A stretch of 64,000 bases of DNA from Xanthobacter sp. YC-JY1. GTDB lineage: Bacteria > Pseudomonadota > Alphaproteobacteria > Rhizobiales > Xanthobacteraceae. A model generated the notes under the pieces. That model did no database searches. It was not told the DNA's origin and worked only from the letters and a program-made list of their open reading frames with translations. Made by a program: the position numbers and the translations under genes. Below are positions 39,374 to 49,361 of the stretch, piece after piece. The first letter of the stretch is position 1. Every line of letters starts with the position of its first letter. The stretch lies in the NCBI RefSeq assembly GCF_021730305.1, contig NZ_CP032674.1, forward strand, positions 605,001 to 669,000, written 5' to 3'.

Positions 39374-41503
39374 ATGGCAACCGCCGTTCAGAAGATCGCG
39401 TCCCTTGGCGAGCGTCGCGACATCCCCTTCAACAAGCTCATCCTCAGCCAGGCCAACGTCCGCAAGACCAAGGCCGGCGTCTCGATCCCGGAACTGGCCG
39501 AGGATATCGGCCACCGTGGTCTTCTTCAGAACCTCAACGTCCGCCCTGTGCTGGATGGCGAGGGCGTGGAAACCGGCATCTTCGAGGTTCCGGCCGGCGG
39601 TCGCCGGTTCCGGGCGCTCGAACTGCTGGTCAAGGCCAAGCGTCTCGCGAAGACCGCACCAGTCCCCTGCAACGTCCGCGATGCGGCCTCCGCGATCCCG
39701 GCTGAGGAGGACAGCTTGGCGGAGAACGTCCACCGCGAGGCGCTCCATCCGCTCGACCAATTCAAGGCCTTCCAGGCGCTGATCGGGCGCGGCATCGGCG
39801 AGGAGGATATCGCCGCCCGCTTCTACGTCACCCCGGCCGTGGTCCGTCAGCGCCTGCGGCTCGCCTCGGTCGCCCCGGCGCTGCTCGAGGTTTATGCCGA
39901 GGACGGCATCGCGCTCGACCAGCTCATGGCCTTCACGGTGTCGCATGACCATGCACGGCAGATGGAGGTCTGGGAGACCATCCAGCGCTCCTACAGCCGT
40001 CAGCCCTATGAGATTCGCCGCATGTTGACCGAGGGCGCTGTCCGCGCTTCCGATCGGCGTGCGCAGTTCGTCGGCATCGAAGCCTATGAGGCGGCCGGCG
40101 GCGCAACGCTGCGCGACCTGTTCCAGGCCGACGACGGCGGGTGGCTGCAGGATCCGGCGCTGCTCGACAGCCTCGCCACCGCGAAGCTCGGCGCAGCGGC
40201 CGAGGAGATCGCGGCCGAAGGCTGGCGCTGGATCGAAGCCGCGCTGGACTTTCCCTACGGCCACACCACCGGCCTGCGCCGGATCACGGGCGAACGCCCC
40301 GAACTCTCCGCCGACGAGCAGGCCGCCTACGAGGCCCTGACCGAGGAGCTGGATCGGCTCTACGCCGAGCATGACGATGGCGAGGACCTGCCGGAGGCGG
40401 TCGATCTGCGGCTCGAGGAAATCGAGACGGCGATCGCCGCCTTCCAGAACCGGCCGACCCTCTACGATCCGGCCGAGATCGCGCGCGCAGGCGCCTTCGT
40501 CAGCATCGACAGCTCCGGTCGACTGACCATCGAGCGCGGCTATGTCCGTCCCGAGGACGAAGCGTCGATCGAGCCCCAGACCGACGACGACGGCGACGGC
40601 GAGACCGAGGGCGACGCGCCGAACGCGCAGCCGATGCGAGCGGTCATCACCATCGGCGGCAAGCCCGAAGCGGAGGATGAGGAGGACGATGTCGTCAAGC
40701 CGCTGCCCGAACGCCTGGTCAGCGAGCTGACGGCCCACCGCACACTTGCGCTGCGGGATGCGCTGGCCGGCAACCCGCACGTCGCCATTACGGCGCTGCT
40801 GCACAAGCTGGTGCTCGACACCTTCCACCGCACCTGGTCGTCCGGCGGGTGCCTGGAGGTGTCGGTCCGCCACGTCTTCTTCTCCGCCCAGGCCGCCGAC
40901 CTGAAGGACAGCACGTCCGCCAAGTCGGTGGCGGAACGGCAGGAAGGCTGGGAGGCCGACATCCCGCAGGACGAGGATGCCCTGTGGGACTGGCTGGTCG
41001 ATCTCGACGACGCCAGTCGGACCGCCCTGTTGGCGCATTGCGTCTCCTACGGCGTCAATGCGCTCTCCGAGAAGGTCGACCGTTATGGCGGCTCTGGCAT
41101 CTCTCAGCACGGGCTCGAACGTCGCCTGAAGCAGGCCGACCGGATCGCGCACGCCGTCGGTCTCGACATGGCGGACGCGGGATGGCGCCCGACCGTCGAC
41201 AACTATCTCAGCCGGGTGACCAAGCCCCGCATCCTCGAAGCGGTACGGGAAGCTAAGGGCGAGGCGTCGGCGCAGCTCATCGACCACCTGAAGAAGGGTG
41301 ACATGGCCAAGGAAGCCGAGCGTCTGCTGGCCGACACCGGCTGGCTTCCCGAGCCGCTGCGTCTCGCCGACATCGAACGCGCGGCGGGCACCGACGGCGA
41401 GGAGGACGGCGCGACGCTGCCGGAATTCCTCAGCACCGATGACGAAGAGGAAGTCCCGGCCGTCGCCGAGGACGACGAAGGTCACCTGATCGCCGCCGAA
41501 TGA
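39374..41503 (+). CDS. ParB/RepB/Spo0J-type nuclease-domain protein (long ICE form)
   Basis: A 709-aa protein. The N-terminal ParB/Srx-like domain is clear: RDIPFNKLILSQANVRKTKA, then PAGGRRFRALELL and LAENVHREALHPLDQFKAF, followed by a HTH region (EEDIAARFYVTPAVVRQRLRL). The long C-terminal half is acidic (EVPAVAEDDE at the end) and family-specific. Start at 39374, after GGAG. Such proteins accompany DUF932 and Strawberry notch genes on ICEs; a role in partition, regulation or anti-silencing is possible, not shown. Confidence 0.88.
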   Translation: MATAVQKIASLGERRDIPFNKLILSQANVRKTKAGVSIPELAEDIGHRGLLQNLNVRPVLDGEGVETGIFEVPAGGRRFRALELLVKAKRLAKTAPVPCNVRDAASAIPAEEDSLAENVHREALHPLDQFKAFQALIGRGIGEEDIAARFYVTPAVVRQRLRLASVAPALLEVYAEDGIALDQLMAFTVSHDHARQMEVWETIQRSYSRQPYEIRRMLTEGAVRASDRRAQFVGIEAYEAAGGATLRDLFQADDGGWLQDPALLDSLATAKLGAAAEEIAAEGWRWIEAALDFPYGHTTGLRRITGERPELSADEQAAYEALTEELDRLYAEHDDGEDLPEAVDLRLEEIETAIAAFQNRPTLYDPAEIARAGAFVSIDSSGRLTIERGYVRPEDEASIEPQTDDDGDGETEGDAPNAQPMRAVITIGGKPEAEDEEDDVVKPLPERLVSELTAHRTLALRDALAGNPHVAITALLHKLVLDTFHRTWSSGGCLEVSVRHVFFSAQAADLKDSTSAKSVAERQEGWEADIPQDEDALWDWLVDLDDASRTALLAHCVSYGVNALSEKVDRYGGSGISQHGLERRLKQADRIAHAVGLDMADAGWRPTVDNYLSRVTKPRILEAVREAKGEASAQLIDHLKKGDMAKEAERLLADTGWLPEPLRLADIERAAGTDGEEDGATLPEFLSTDDEEEVPAVAEDDEGHLIAAE

Positions 41504-41509
41504 TGGGCT

Positions 41510-41535
41510 TGCGGGGCGGTTTCGGCCGCCCCGCA
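41510..41535 (+). terminator. Strong GC hairpin after parB
   Basis: TGCGGGGCGG and CCGCCCCGCA form a perfect 10-bp stem with a 6-nt loop, 6 bp after the parB stop. There is no T-run, so it may act as a weak terminator, an attenuator or an mRNA 3'-end stabiliser before the Strawberry notch gene. Confidence 0.6.
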
Positions 41536-41646
41536 CCTTCCTGCATGCCCGCGTCAGAGTGAGAGGTTGGCCGGGACGTGTCGAGCCGGTCTGGTCGAGA
41601 GAGAGCGCCGCCGGTTCGTCCCGATCCGCTCTCCGAGGTTCTTCCC

Positions 41647-44600
41647 ATGACGATGATCCCCGCATCCGCGGCAGCTCCGCTGGCCGCGCCGCTTCCCCTC
41701 GGCCATGTTTCCGATCCTTCTGCCGCGATTTTCCATGCCGCGCAGCGACTGCTTCCCCATCTCGAACACGGCCAGCGCATCGACGCGCCGATCCTGCGCG
41801 CCGCCATGGAAGCTGCGTTTGGCGCCTCCGACACGACCGGCGCCTGGGACTGGAAGTCGGCCTACGAGGCATGCGAAGTCGCAACGGTTCTGTTCCTGCG
41901 CAAATACGGAAACGCGCTTTTCCGAAAAGCCGGGTCCCCGGCCGCAGCCCTGCCGATGCTGGCAAAGGTCGCCAACCTTCTTCCCACCCACACACGGCGA
42001 TCGGAGGAAAGCCAGTCCTTCCAGCAGTTCTCGACGCCGCTTCCGCTCGGCGTCGCCGCGCTGACCGCTGCGGCTATCGAGCCTGCCGATCGTGTGTTGG
42101 AGCCGTCCGCCGGCACCGGCCTTCTCGCTGTTCTGGCCGAGATCGCCGGGGGCACGCTCGTCCTGAACGAGCTGGCCGACAACCGGGCCGACCTTCTGTC
42201 GTCCCTCTTTCCGGCCATCCCCGTCACCCGCTTCGACGCGGCCCAGATCGACGATCATCTCGACGCGCGCATCGTGCCCAGCGTCATCCTGATGAACCCG
42301 CCGTTCTCGGTCATGGCGAACGTCACGGGCCGGATGGCCGACGCCGCCTATCGCCATGTCGCCTCGGCGCTCGCGCGCCTGGCCGACGGCGGTCGCTTGG
42401 TGGCGATCACCGGGGCCAGCTTCGCGCCGGACGCGCCGGCATGGCGGGCCGCGTTCACGCGCCTGCAGGAACAGGGCCGCGTCGTCTTCACCGCCGCGAT
42501 CGACGGCGCGGTCTACGCCAAGCACGGCACGACGATCGACACTCGCCTGACCGTCATCGACAAGGCGCCGGCCGATGATGCGGCGGCGTTTCCGGCGCCC
42601 CCTGGCGTCGCGCCCGATGTCGCAACACTCATCGCCTGGATCGGTGAATACGTTCCCGCGCGGCTGCCTGTCGATCCAGCCGTGGGCGTCGCCATGGTTT
42701 CGCCCGCGCAGGCTCCGCGGACCGTTCGCGGTTATGTCGCCCGCGCCGCCGCGTCCTCACCGGCCCGCACCGTCACCGAGCCCGAAGGCGTCGAACTCGC
42801 CTATGACACCGTGGACTGGACGCCTGCCGAAGATGGCCGGATCACCGACGCCCTCTATGAAGAATACGGATTGCAGGCGATCCGTATTCCCGGCGCTCAG
42901 GCTCACCCGACCAAGCTGGTTCAATCCGTGGCGATGGCCTCGGTCGCGCCGCCCAAACCGAGCTATCGGCCGCGCCTGCCCGCCAACATCGTCACCGACG
43001 GGCTTCTCTCCGACGCACAGCTCGAAACCGTCATCTACGCCGGCGAGGCGCATTCCGATTTCCTCGCCGGTTCTTGGACGCTCGACGAGACCTTCGACAT
43101 CGTCTCGGCCGCGCCCGATGACGCCCCCAACGCCGTGCGCTTCCGCCGAGGCTTCATGCTCGGTGACGGCACCGGCGCCGGCAAGGGCCGCCAGTCGGCC
43201 GGCATCATCCTCGACAACTGGATGCAGGGCCGTCGCAAGGCGGTGTGGATCTCCAAATCCGACAAGCTGCTGGAAGACGCCCAGCGCGACTGGTCAGCGC
43301 TCGGCATGGAACGCCTGCTGGTCACGCCGCTGTCCCGCTTCCCGCAGGGCAAGGACATCCGCCTGTCGCAAGGCGTCCTATTCACCACCTATGCCACGCT
43401 AAGGTCCGACGATCGGGCCGAGAAGCTTTCGCGCGTCAAGCAGATCGTCGAATGGTTGGGCTCCGATTTCGATGGAGTGATCATCTTCGACGAAAGCCAT
43501 GCCATGCAGAACGCCGCAGGCGGCAAGGGCGAACGCGGCGACGTCGCCGCCTCGCAGCAGGGCCGTGCGGGCCTGCGTCTCCAGCACGCCCTGCCGAATG
43601 CGCGCATCGTCTATGTCTCGGCGACCGGCGCGACCACGGTTCACAATCTCGCCTATGCCCAGCGCCTCGGTCTCTGGGGCGGTGAGGATTTCCCGTTCTC
43701 GACCCGCGCCGAATTCGTCGAGGCGATCGAGGACGGCGGCGTCGCGGCGATGGAAGTGCTGGCCCGCGACCTGCGTTCGCTCGGCCTCTACACTGCGCGG
43801 TCGCTCTCCTATGATGGTGTTGAATACGAGCTGCTCGAGCATCAGCTTACCCCCGAGCAGACGCGCATCTACGACGCCTATGCTGGCGCCTTCGCCGTCA
43901 TCCATAACAATCTTGACGCGGCGATGCAGGCCGCCAACATCACCGGCGACAGCGGGACGCTGAACCGGCAGACCAAGTCCGCCGCCCGCTCAGCCTTCGA
44001 ATCCGCCAAACAGCGCTTCTTCGGGCATCTGCTGACGTCGATGAAGACGCCGACCTTGATCCGGTCGATCGAACAGGACCTGACCGACGGTCATGCCGCC
44101 GTGATCCAGATCGTGTCGACCGGCGAAGCCCCGATGGAGCGTCGTCTCGCCGAGATCCCGACCGAGGAATGGAACGACGTCCGGGTCGACATCACCCCTC
44201 GTGAATACGTTCTGGATTATCTCGCCCATTCCTTCCCGGTGCAGCTCTACGAGCCCTTCACCGACAGCGAGGGCAATCTGTCGTCGCGGCCGGTGTTCCG
44301 AGACGGCCAGCCTGTCGAGAGCCGCGACGCCGTCGCCCGCCGCGACCGTCTGATCGAGAGACTCGCCTCGCTGCCCCCGGTCCCCGGGGCGCTCGACCAG
44401 ATCGTCCAGCACTTCGGCACCGATGTCGTGGCGGAGGTGACCGGACGCTCGCGCCGCATCGTCCGCAGGACCAGCCCCGGCGGCATCGATCGCCTCGCCG
44501 TCGAGAACCGTGCAGGGTCGGCCAATCTCGCCGAGACTCAAGGCTTCATGGACGATCAGAAGCGCATCCTGATCTTCTCCGACGCCGGCGGCACGGGGCG

Positions 44601-45999
44601 CAGCTATCACGCCGATCTGTCGGCGCGGAACCAGCGGCTGCGCGTCCACTATCTGCTGGAGCCGGGCTGGAAGGCCGACGCCGCCATTCAAGGCCTGGGT
44701 CGCACCAACCGGACCAACCAGGCCCAGCCGCCGCTGTTCCGGCCGATCTCGACGAACGTGAAGGCGGAAAAGCGGTTCCTGTCGACCATCGCCCGCCGCC
44801 TCGACACGCTGGGCGCCATCACGCGCGGCCAGCGCCAGACGGGCGGCCAAGGCCTGTTCCGGCCCGAGGACAACCTCGAAAGCCATTACGCTCGCGACGC
44901 GCTGCGGCAGCTCTACCTGCTGCTGGTGCGGGGCAAGGTCGACGGCTGCTCGCTCCAGATGTTCGAGGACGCCACCGGCCTGTCGCTGACCGATTCCACC
45001 GGCATCAAGGACGAGCTGCCGCCGATCACCACCTTCCTCAACCGGCTGCTGGCGCTGACCATCGAACTCCAGGGCGTCCTGTTCACGGCGTTCGAGCAAC
45101 TGCTGAACGCCAAGATCGAAGGCGCCATCGCATCAGGCAGCTATGACGTCGGGCTGGAGACGCTGCAGGCCGAAAGCTTCATCGTCACCGATCGCCGGAC
45201 CATCCATATCCATCCCAGCACGGGGGCCGAAGCCCGGCTGCTGACCATCACCCAGCGCCAGCGCAACCGGCCGGTGATGCTGGCCGAGGCGCTCGACCAT
45301 CTCGACGATCCACGCGCCAGACTGCTGATCAACGAGCGCTCAGGCCGCGCCGCCGTGCAGATCCCGACCACCAGCATCATGCTGGACGATGGCGAGATCG
45401 AACGGCGTGTCCGCCTGATCCGGCCGATGGAGGCGCACAACTTTCCCATCAGGATGATGGACGAGACCCACTGGATCGACGCGGACCGAACCGGCTTCAC
45501 CGCGGCATGGAACGCCGAGCTGACCGAGGTGCAAGAGTTTGCCGAGAGCACCATCCATGTCGTCAGCGGGCTGTTGCTACCGATCTGGAAGCGGCTGCCG
45601 AACGAGTCGACGCGGGTCTATCGGCTCCAGACCGACGACGGCGAGCGCATCGTCGGTCGCCGCGTCTCCCCGGCCTGGGTCGCCGGCGCGCTCGCCAACG
45701 GCACATCGACCCTGACGCCGGACGACGCCTTCATGGCGCTGATGGACGGCAAGACCATCCTCGACCTCACTGAGGGTCTTCAGCTTCGCCGTGTCCGGGT
45801 CATGGGCGCCAACCGCATCGAGCTATCGGGCTTCACCGACGCCATGCGCGATCGCCTGCGCGCCTATGGGCTGTTTCACGAGATCATCTCGTGGAAGCTG
45901 CGGATGTTCGTGCCGACCGATGCGACCGGCCCCGCGATCCTGACCAAGGTGCTCGAGCGCTTTCCCGTCGAGCGCGTCAGTGAGCGGGAGGCGGCGTGA
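41647..45999 (+). CDS. Strawberry notch-like SF2 helicase fused to a methyltransferase-like domain
   Basis: A 1450-aa protein. An N-terminal Rossmann methyltransferase shows LEPSAGTG (151-158), NELADNR and MNPPF (216-220), the pattern of N6-adenine enzymes. The Sno-type helicase follows with Walker A GDGTGAGKGR (about 508-517), DESH near 615-618, VSATGAT and the arginine finger region LGRTNRTNQ near 1016-1024. Such genes are frequent on ICEs and phages; proposed roles include anti-restriction or DNA modification, but none is proven. Start at 41647; the frame is open 69 bp further upstream but lacks support. It overlaps the Toprim gene by 4 bp. Confidence 0.9.
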   Translation: MTMIPASAAAPLAAPLPLGHVSDPSAAIFHAAQRLLPHLEHGQRIDAPILRAAMEAAFGASDTTGAWDWKSAYEACEVATVLFLRKYGNALFRKAGSPAAALPMLAKVANLLPTHTRRSEESQSFQQFSTPLPLGVAALTAAAIEPADRVLEPSAGTGLLAVLAEIAGGTLVLNELADNRADLLSSLFPAIPVTRFDAAQIDDHLDARIVPSVILMNPPFSVMANVTGRMADAAYRHVASALARLADGGRLVAITGASFAPDAPAWRAAFTRLQEQGRVVFTAAIDGAVYAKHGTTIDTRLTVIDKAPADDAAAFPAPPGVAPDVATLIAWIGEYVPARLPVDPAVGVAMVSPAQAPRTVRGYVARAAASSPARTVTEPEGVELAYDTVDWTPAEDGRITDALYEEYGLQAIRIPGAQAHPTKLVQSVAMASVAPPKPSYRPRLPANIVTDGLLSDAQLETVIYAGEAHSDFLAGSWTLDETFDIVSAAPDDAPNAVRFRRGFMLGDGTGAGKGRQSAGIILDNWMQGRRKAVWISKSDKLLEDAQRDWSALGMERLLVTPLSRFPQGKDIRLSQGVLFTTYATLRSDDRAEKLSRVKQIVEWLGSDFDGVIIFDESHAMQNAAGGKGERGDVAASQQGRAGLRLQHALPNARIVYVSATGATTVHNLAYAQRLGLWGGEDFPFSTRAEFVEAIEDGGVAAMEVLARDLRSLGLYTARSLSYDGVEYELLEHQLTPEQTRIYDAYAGAFAVIHNNLDAAMQAANITGDSGTLNRQTKSAARSAFESAKQRFFGHLLTSMKTPTLIRSIEQDLTDGHAAVIQIVSTGEAPMERRLAEIPTEEWNDVRVDITPREYVLDYLAHSFPVQLYEPFTDSEGNLSSRPVFRDGQPVESRDAVARRDRLIERLASLPPVPGALDQIVQHFGTDVVAEVTGRSRRIVRRTSPGGIDRLAVENRAGSANLAETQGFMDDQKRILIFSDAGGTGRSYHADLSARNQRLRVHYLLEPGWKADAAIQGLGRTNRTNQAQPPLFRPISTNVKAEKRFLSTIARRLDTLGAITRGQRQTGGQGLFRPEDNLESHYARDALRQLYLLLVRGKVDGCSLQMFEDATGLSLTDSTGIKDELPPITTFLNRLLALTIELQGVLFTAFEQLLNAKIEGAIASGSYDVGLETLQAESFIVTDRRTIHIHPSTGAEARLLTITQRQRNRPVMLAEALDHLDDPRARLLINERSGRAAVQIPTTSIMLDDGEIERRVRLIRPMEAHNFPIRMMDETHWIDADRTGFTAAWNAELTEVQEFAESTIHVVSGLLLPIWKRLPNESTRVYRLQTDDGERIVGRRVSPAWVAGALANGTSTLTPDDAFMALMDGKTILDLTEGLQLRRVRVMGANRIELSGFTDAMRDRLRAYGLFHEIISWKLRMFVPTDATGPAILTKVLERFPVERVSEREAA

Positions 46000-47045
46000 T
46001 GGCACGGCACGACGCCTCAGAACTGGCGATCCGTCTCGGCCGGCAGGCCGAGGCGGTGTGCCGTCATTATCTTTCCGCCGGGCATCGCGAGGGCCGCTAC
46101 TGGCTGGTCGGCGATGTGCGCAACACGCCGGGTCGCTCGATGTTCGTGCGGCTGAAGGGTGGCGAGACCGGCAAGGGCGCCGCCGGCAAATGGACGGACG
46201 CCGCCACCGGCGAGCATGGCGATCTCCTCGATGTTATCCGCGAAAGCTGCGGCCTGGTGGACTTCAAGGACGTCGCCGACGAGGCGCGCACATTCCTGTC
46301 GATGCCGCATCCCGAACCGGATCGTCCGCATGGTGGTGAGCGCAAGTCACCGGCGCCATCAGGATCACCGGAAGCGGCACGGCGGCTCTTTGCCATGGCG
46401 CAGCCGATTACAGGCACACTCGTAAAGACGTATCTGCGCACACGCGGCATTACGGATTTGCACGGAACCGGCAGCCTGCGCTTCCATGCCCGCTGCTATT
46501 ACCGGCCTGACGAGCACTCTCCGACCGAGACCTGGCCAGCGATGATCGCATCGGTCACCGATCTCGACGGGCGTCAGACCGGCGCGCATCGCACCTGGCT
46601 CGCCCCTGACGGATCGGACAAGGCCCCGATCGACACGCCGAGACGGGCAATGGGCGACCTCCTGGGGCACGCCGTTCGCTTTGGCGTGGCGGGCGAGGTG
46701 ATGGCGGCCGGCGAAGGTATCGAGACGATGCTGTCGCTCAGGATGGCGCTGCCCACTATGCCGATGGCGGCGGCGCTCTCGGCGGCACATCTCTCGGCCA
46801 TCCTGTTCCCCGACACGCTGCGCCGGCTCTACATCGCCCGCGACAACGATCCGGCAGGCGACGGTGCAATGGCGACGTTGATCGAACGGGCGAACGCAGC
46901 CGGGATCGAGGCGGTCGTGATGTCTCCGAGATTGGGCGACTTCAACGAGGATCTCCGCCTAGCGGGGCTGGATAGCCTCCGGGCAGCGGCCCGGGTGCAG
47001 ATCGCGCCACAGGATGTCGCACGCTTTATGCAGCTTGCGGCATAG
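45996..47045 (+). CDS. Toprim-domain protein (DUF7146 plus Toprim)
   Basis: A 349-aa primase-like protein: N-terminal region with GRSMFVRLKGGETGKGAAGKW, then GTLVKTYLRTRGI, and a Toprim fold with E in AGEGIETMLSL and the D-x-D in YIARDNDPAG. It probably primes or assists DNA replication or nick-joining during ICE transfer or replication. Starts at GTG 45996 inside the Strawberry notch stop codon. Common third partner of the DUF932-ParB-Sno cluster. Confidence 0.87.
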   Translation: MMARHDASELAIRLGRQAEAVCRHYLSAGHREGRYWLVGDVRNTPGRSMFVRLKGGETGKGAAGKWTDAATGEHGDLLDVIRESCGLVDFKDVADEARTFLSMPHPEPDRPHGGERKSPAPSGSPEAARRLFAMAQPITGTLVKTYLRTRGITDLHGTGSLRFHARCYYRPDEHSPTETWPAMIASVTDLDGRQTGAHRTWLAPDGSDKAPIDTPRRAMGDLLGHAVRFGVAGEVMAAGEGIETMLSLRMALPTMPMAAALSAAHLSAILFPDTLRRLYIARDNDPAGDGAMATLIERANAAGIEAVVMSPRLGDFNEDLRLAGLDSLRAAARVQIAPQDVARFMQLAA

Positions 47046-47361
47046 GCCGACAGGAGAATGCAGACGGCGGGAGCGCCGCCGTCGGCATCGCTCGGATGAT
47101 CTTGATGTCGGAGAGTACCGCGCCCCCGGCCTTCGAGAGGGCGATCGGCCAGCAAACGGCCCGGACCCGCAATGTCTGCGGCGGACTATTTTCCGGCGCG
47201 GCCGAGGGCCGCTTTCCATCGCGAAACAAAATAGCCCGCCTTCGCCATCCTCCGCTGTGCTCCGGCCCTCCGCTTCGCTGCGGGTGCAGGTCCGAACCGC
47301 CCGCCGGCTTTCGTCGCCATGAAGGCCGCGAGGGTCGCGGTCGAACCGACGGAGCATCCCG
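47046..47361. other. Intergenic region between Toprim and DUF2493 genes
   Basis: About 315 bp without a convincing gene on either strand; it contains GC-rich short inverted repeats and a CTCCGCTTCGCTGCGGGTG stretch reminiscent of the leader motif before DUF932 and parB. Presumably the promoter/leader of the DUF2493 gene. Confidence 0.5.
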
Positions 47362-48297
47362 ATGAGCGAGCACGACGATCACGAACCGCACCACGCCTCT
47401 TCACCCACCGACCATGTCCTGAGCGAACTCCAGCTTTACGGCTACCGTCCCTTCGCGGATGAGCCCGATCCCCGACCGCTTCCAGAGGGCGACCATGTCG
47501 CCGGCGCCATCGCCGACATCTTCGACGCCCTGATCGCCACCCTGGAAGACACCCGCCTCGAGCCCGACCTCGACGATCTCCTCTGGTCGACCGTCAACGT
47601 CTTCCACCGGGCCAACGAACGGATCGAGCGCGAGCTGGACGACAACGAACAGGCGCAGCGTCGCGGCCAGCGCGAACAGGATGGCAGCGAAGTGAAGGCC
47701 GTCGAGCTGGAACGCCTGACGGCGGAAGGCCAGACCATGATCGAACGCCGCAACGCTTTCGAGCTGATGCGCGACCAGGCCGCCGAACACTTTGAGCGCC
47801 ACACCGGCTCGAACTGGCGACCGCGCTCCGGATCGATGGTCAACCATCGCAACCTGACCTCGGCGATGATCGACAGCCGGGACTTCCTCGCCGCCAAGAA
47901 GCGCGCCGACAATCAGGTGCTGCTCCCCGCAGGTCCGAAGATCGCCTTCACCGGCGGGCTCGACTTCAACGATCACCACCTGATCTGGGCCAAGCTCGAT
48001 CAGGTCCACGCCAAGCACCCCGACATGGTCCTGCTGCACGGCAAGTCGCCCAAGGGCGCCGAGAAGATCGCGGCCAAATGGGCCGACGCCCGCAAGGTGC
48101 CGCAGGTCGGCTTCGCACCCGACTGGTCGAAACACGCCAAGGCCGCACCGTTCAAGCGCAACGATCAGATGCTGGACGTCCTGCCGATCGGGGTCATCAT
48201 CTTCCCCGGCACCGGCATCCAGGACAATCTCGCCGACAAGGCGAGGAAGCTCGGCATCCCACTGTTCGATTTCCGCCCGAAGGGAGGCGGCGCGTGA
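47362..48297 (+). CDS. DUF2493 (SLOG/YspA-like) protein
   Basis: A 311-aa protein. The C-terminal DUF2493 domain reads KIAFTGGLDFNDHHLIWAKL, then VLLHGKSPKGAEKIAAKWAD, RKVPQVGFAPDWSKHAKAAP, and IIFPGTGIQDNLADKARKLG, typical of SLOG nucleotide-binding folds. The N-terminal half is a charged helical region. Members are frequent on ICEs and are proposed nucleotide or ADP-ribose sensors; function is unknown. Convergent with the minus-strand cargo gene, 6 bp apart. Confidence 0.87.
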   Translation: MSEHDDHEPHHASSPTDHVLSELQLYGYRPFADEPDPRPLPEGDHVAGAIADIFDALIATLEDTRLEPDLDDLLWSTVNVFHRANERIERELDDNEQAQRRGQREQDGSEVKAVELERLTAEGQTMIERRNAFELMRDQAAEHFERHTGSNWRPRSGSMVNHRNLTSAMIDSRDFLAAKKRADNQVLLPAGPKIAFTGGLDFNDHHLIWAKLDQVHAKHPDMVLLHGKSPKGAEKIAAKWADARKVPQVGFAPDWSKHAKAAPFKRNDQMLDVLPIGVIIFPGTGIQDNLADKARKLGIPLFDFRPKGGGA

Positions 48298-48303
48298 GCG
48301 CCG

Positions 48304-49059
48304 TCACTCCAGGTCGATGCCCCAAAACCTCAGGACGGAAAGCACCTCCTCTTTGGGATAGTGCAAGAACGCAGCATTCGCGAGGTCGGCCTTCATCTTG
48401 TTCTTGCGCTTCGCAATTTCGCGCTCGATTTGTTCGCTGAACGGTGCTGTCCCAGGCGGCAGAATCTCTCGCTGCTCCGGACGTGGCCACGTCTTTGGAT
48501 AGCCTACGGGGATCCAGCCTTTCTTGACCTTCTCGGATTGCTCGGCAACCGATGGGTGCTCGCAAGCCCAGCCATAGAGATGGAAAGCGCAGACCCGCAA
48601 CATGGCCTTGATCTCCGGCAGCGTGTCCGTGAAGCCTTTCAGCGGCGTCGGCAGCCACACCATATTCGCGACGCAGGAGAAGTAGCGCGGGTCTTGTACC
48701 ACGCTGCTTTGCTGCGCGAACGACGGATCGTCGTATCCCCATATGTGGCAGACGGTCCAATTCTTCGGTTTTGGAGCCGCGACGCCGAGCGCGGCCACTA
48801 GCGCGTTGAGCGCGGCGACATTGCCCTCGAATTTCTCAGCGGTGATCTTCGTTGCCTTTTTGGTATTCGTGTACCGGCGCGCCCAGACAGAGTCATAGAG
48901 CGGACGACCGCGAGCCGTATGCGGCGCCCATACCGGCAGGCGGCGGAACGTCTCCGGATGGACCCAGCGGGCTGTTCGTTCGATCAGTTCGACCACGGCA
49001 GGGATATCGTCCCGGAGCGCCTCGTTACCGTCGGGTATGTAAAATCCGGCTGCTGCCAT
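48304..49059 (-). CDS. Unknown cargo protein, possibly HNH-like
   Basis: A 251-aa protein encoded against the direction of the ICE backbone, starting MAAAGFYIPDGNEALRDDIP with GGAGGA about 15 bp upstream (longer frame from 49128 unsupported). I do not recognise the family. The central segment WTVCHIWGYDDPSF, then VVQDPRYFSCVANMVWLPTPLKGFTD, resembles the His...Asn pattern of HNH/His-Me nucleases but lacks the zinc cysteines. Position between conserved ICE genes marks it as accessory cargo, possibly defence or anti-defence. Confidence 0.65.
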   Translation of the reverse strand: MAAAGFYIPDGNEALRDDIPAVVELIERTARWVHPETFRRLPVWAPHTARGRPLYDSVWARRYTNTKKATKITAEKFEGNVAALNALVAALGVAAPKPKNWTVCHIWGYDDPSFAQQSSVVQDPRYFSCVANMVWLPTPLKGFTDTLPEIKAMLRVCAFHLYGWACEHPSVAEQSEKVKKGWIPVGYPKTWPRPEQREILPPGTAPFSEQIEREIAKRKNKMKADLANAAFLHYPKEEVLSVLRFWGIDLE

Positions 49060-49320
49060 CGCTCGCTCGCGTCCTCCTGCCTTCCGACGCGGACGACCAG
49101 CACGAGGCTCGAATCCAACGCAGTGCAACTGTTGAGGGACAGTCCTAGCACCCGGTCAAAACGAGACACCATCCCCCGCTTCCAATGCGCTGATCCTTGA
49201 TCCAGCCGAGGGCCTGACGCCATCAACCCGTGAAGGGTCGGCTATGCGAGCATGCCGCCGCTGCGGCTTCGCCTTCGCGGTGATTGCGGCCATCGGCCGG
49301 ACACATCGGGCGCCTGTCGC

Positions 49321-49339
49321 GCGGGAGATGGTCTCCCGC
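49321..49339 (+). promoter_or_regulatory. Hairpin in the leader of the 55-aa membrane protein
   Basis: GCGGGAGA-tgg-TCTCCCGC is a perfect 8-bp stem with a 3-nt loop, 22 bp upstream of the start at 49362. It could control translation or terminate upstream transcription. Apart from this, 49060-49361 holds no gene. Confidence 0.45.
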
Positions 49340-49361
49340 CTCCAAGACAGGAGCCGGTCAG

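Noticed and set aside
39110-41995. 961-codon minus-strand open frame
   Set aside because: Antisense to the DUF932, ParB and Sno genes; low-complexity composition, no motif, and the opposite strand carries clear domains.
43990-45099. 369-codon minus-strand open frame
   Set aside because: Antisense to the Strawberry notch helicase; shadow frame.
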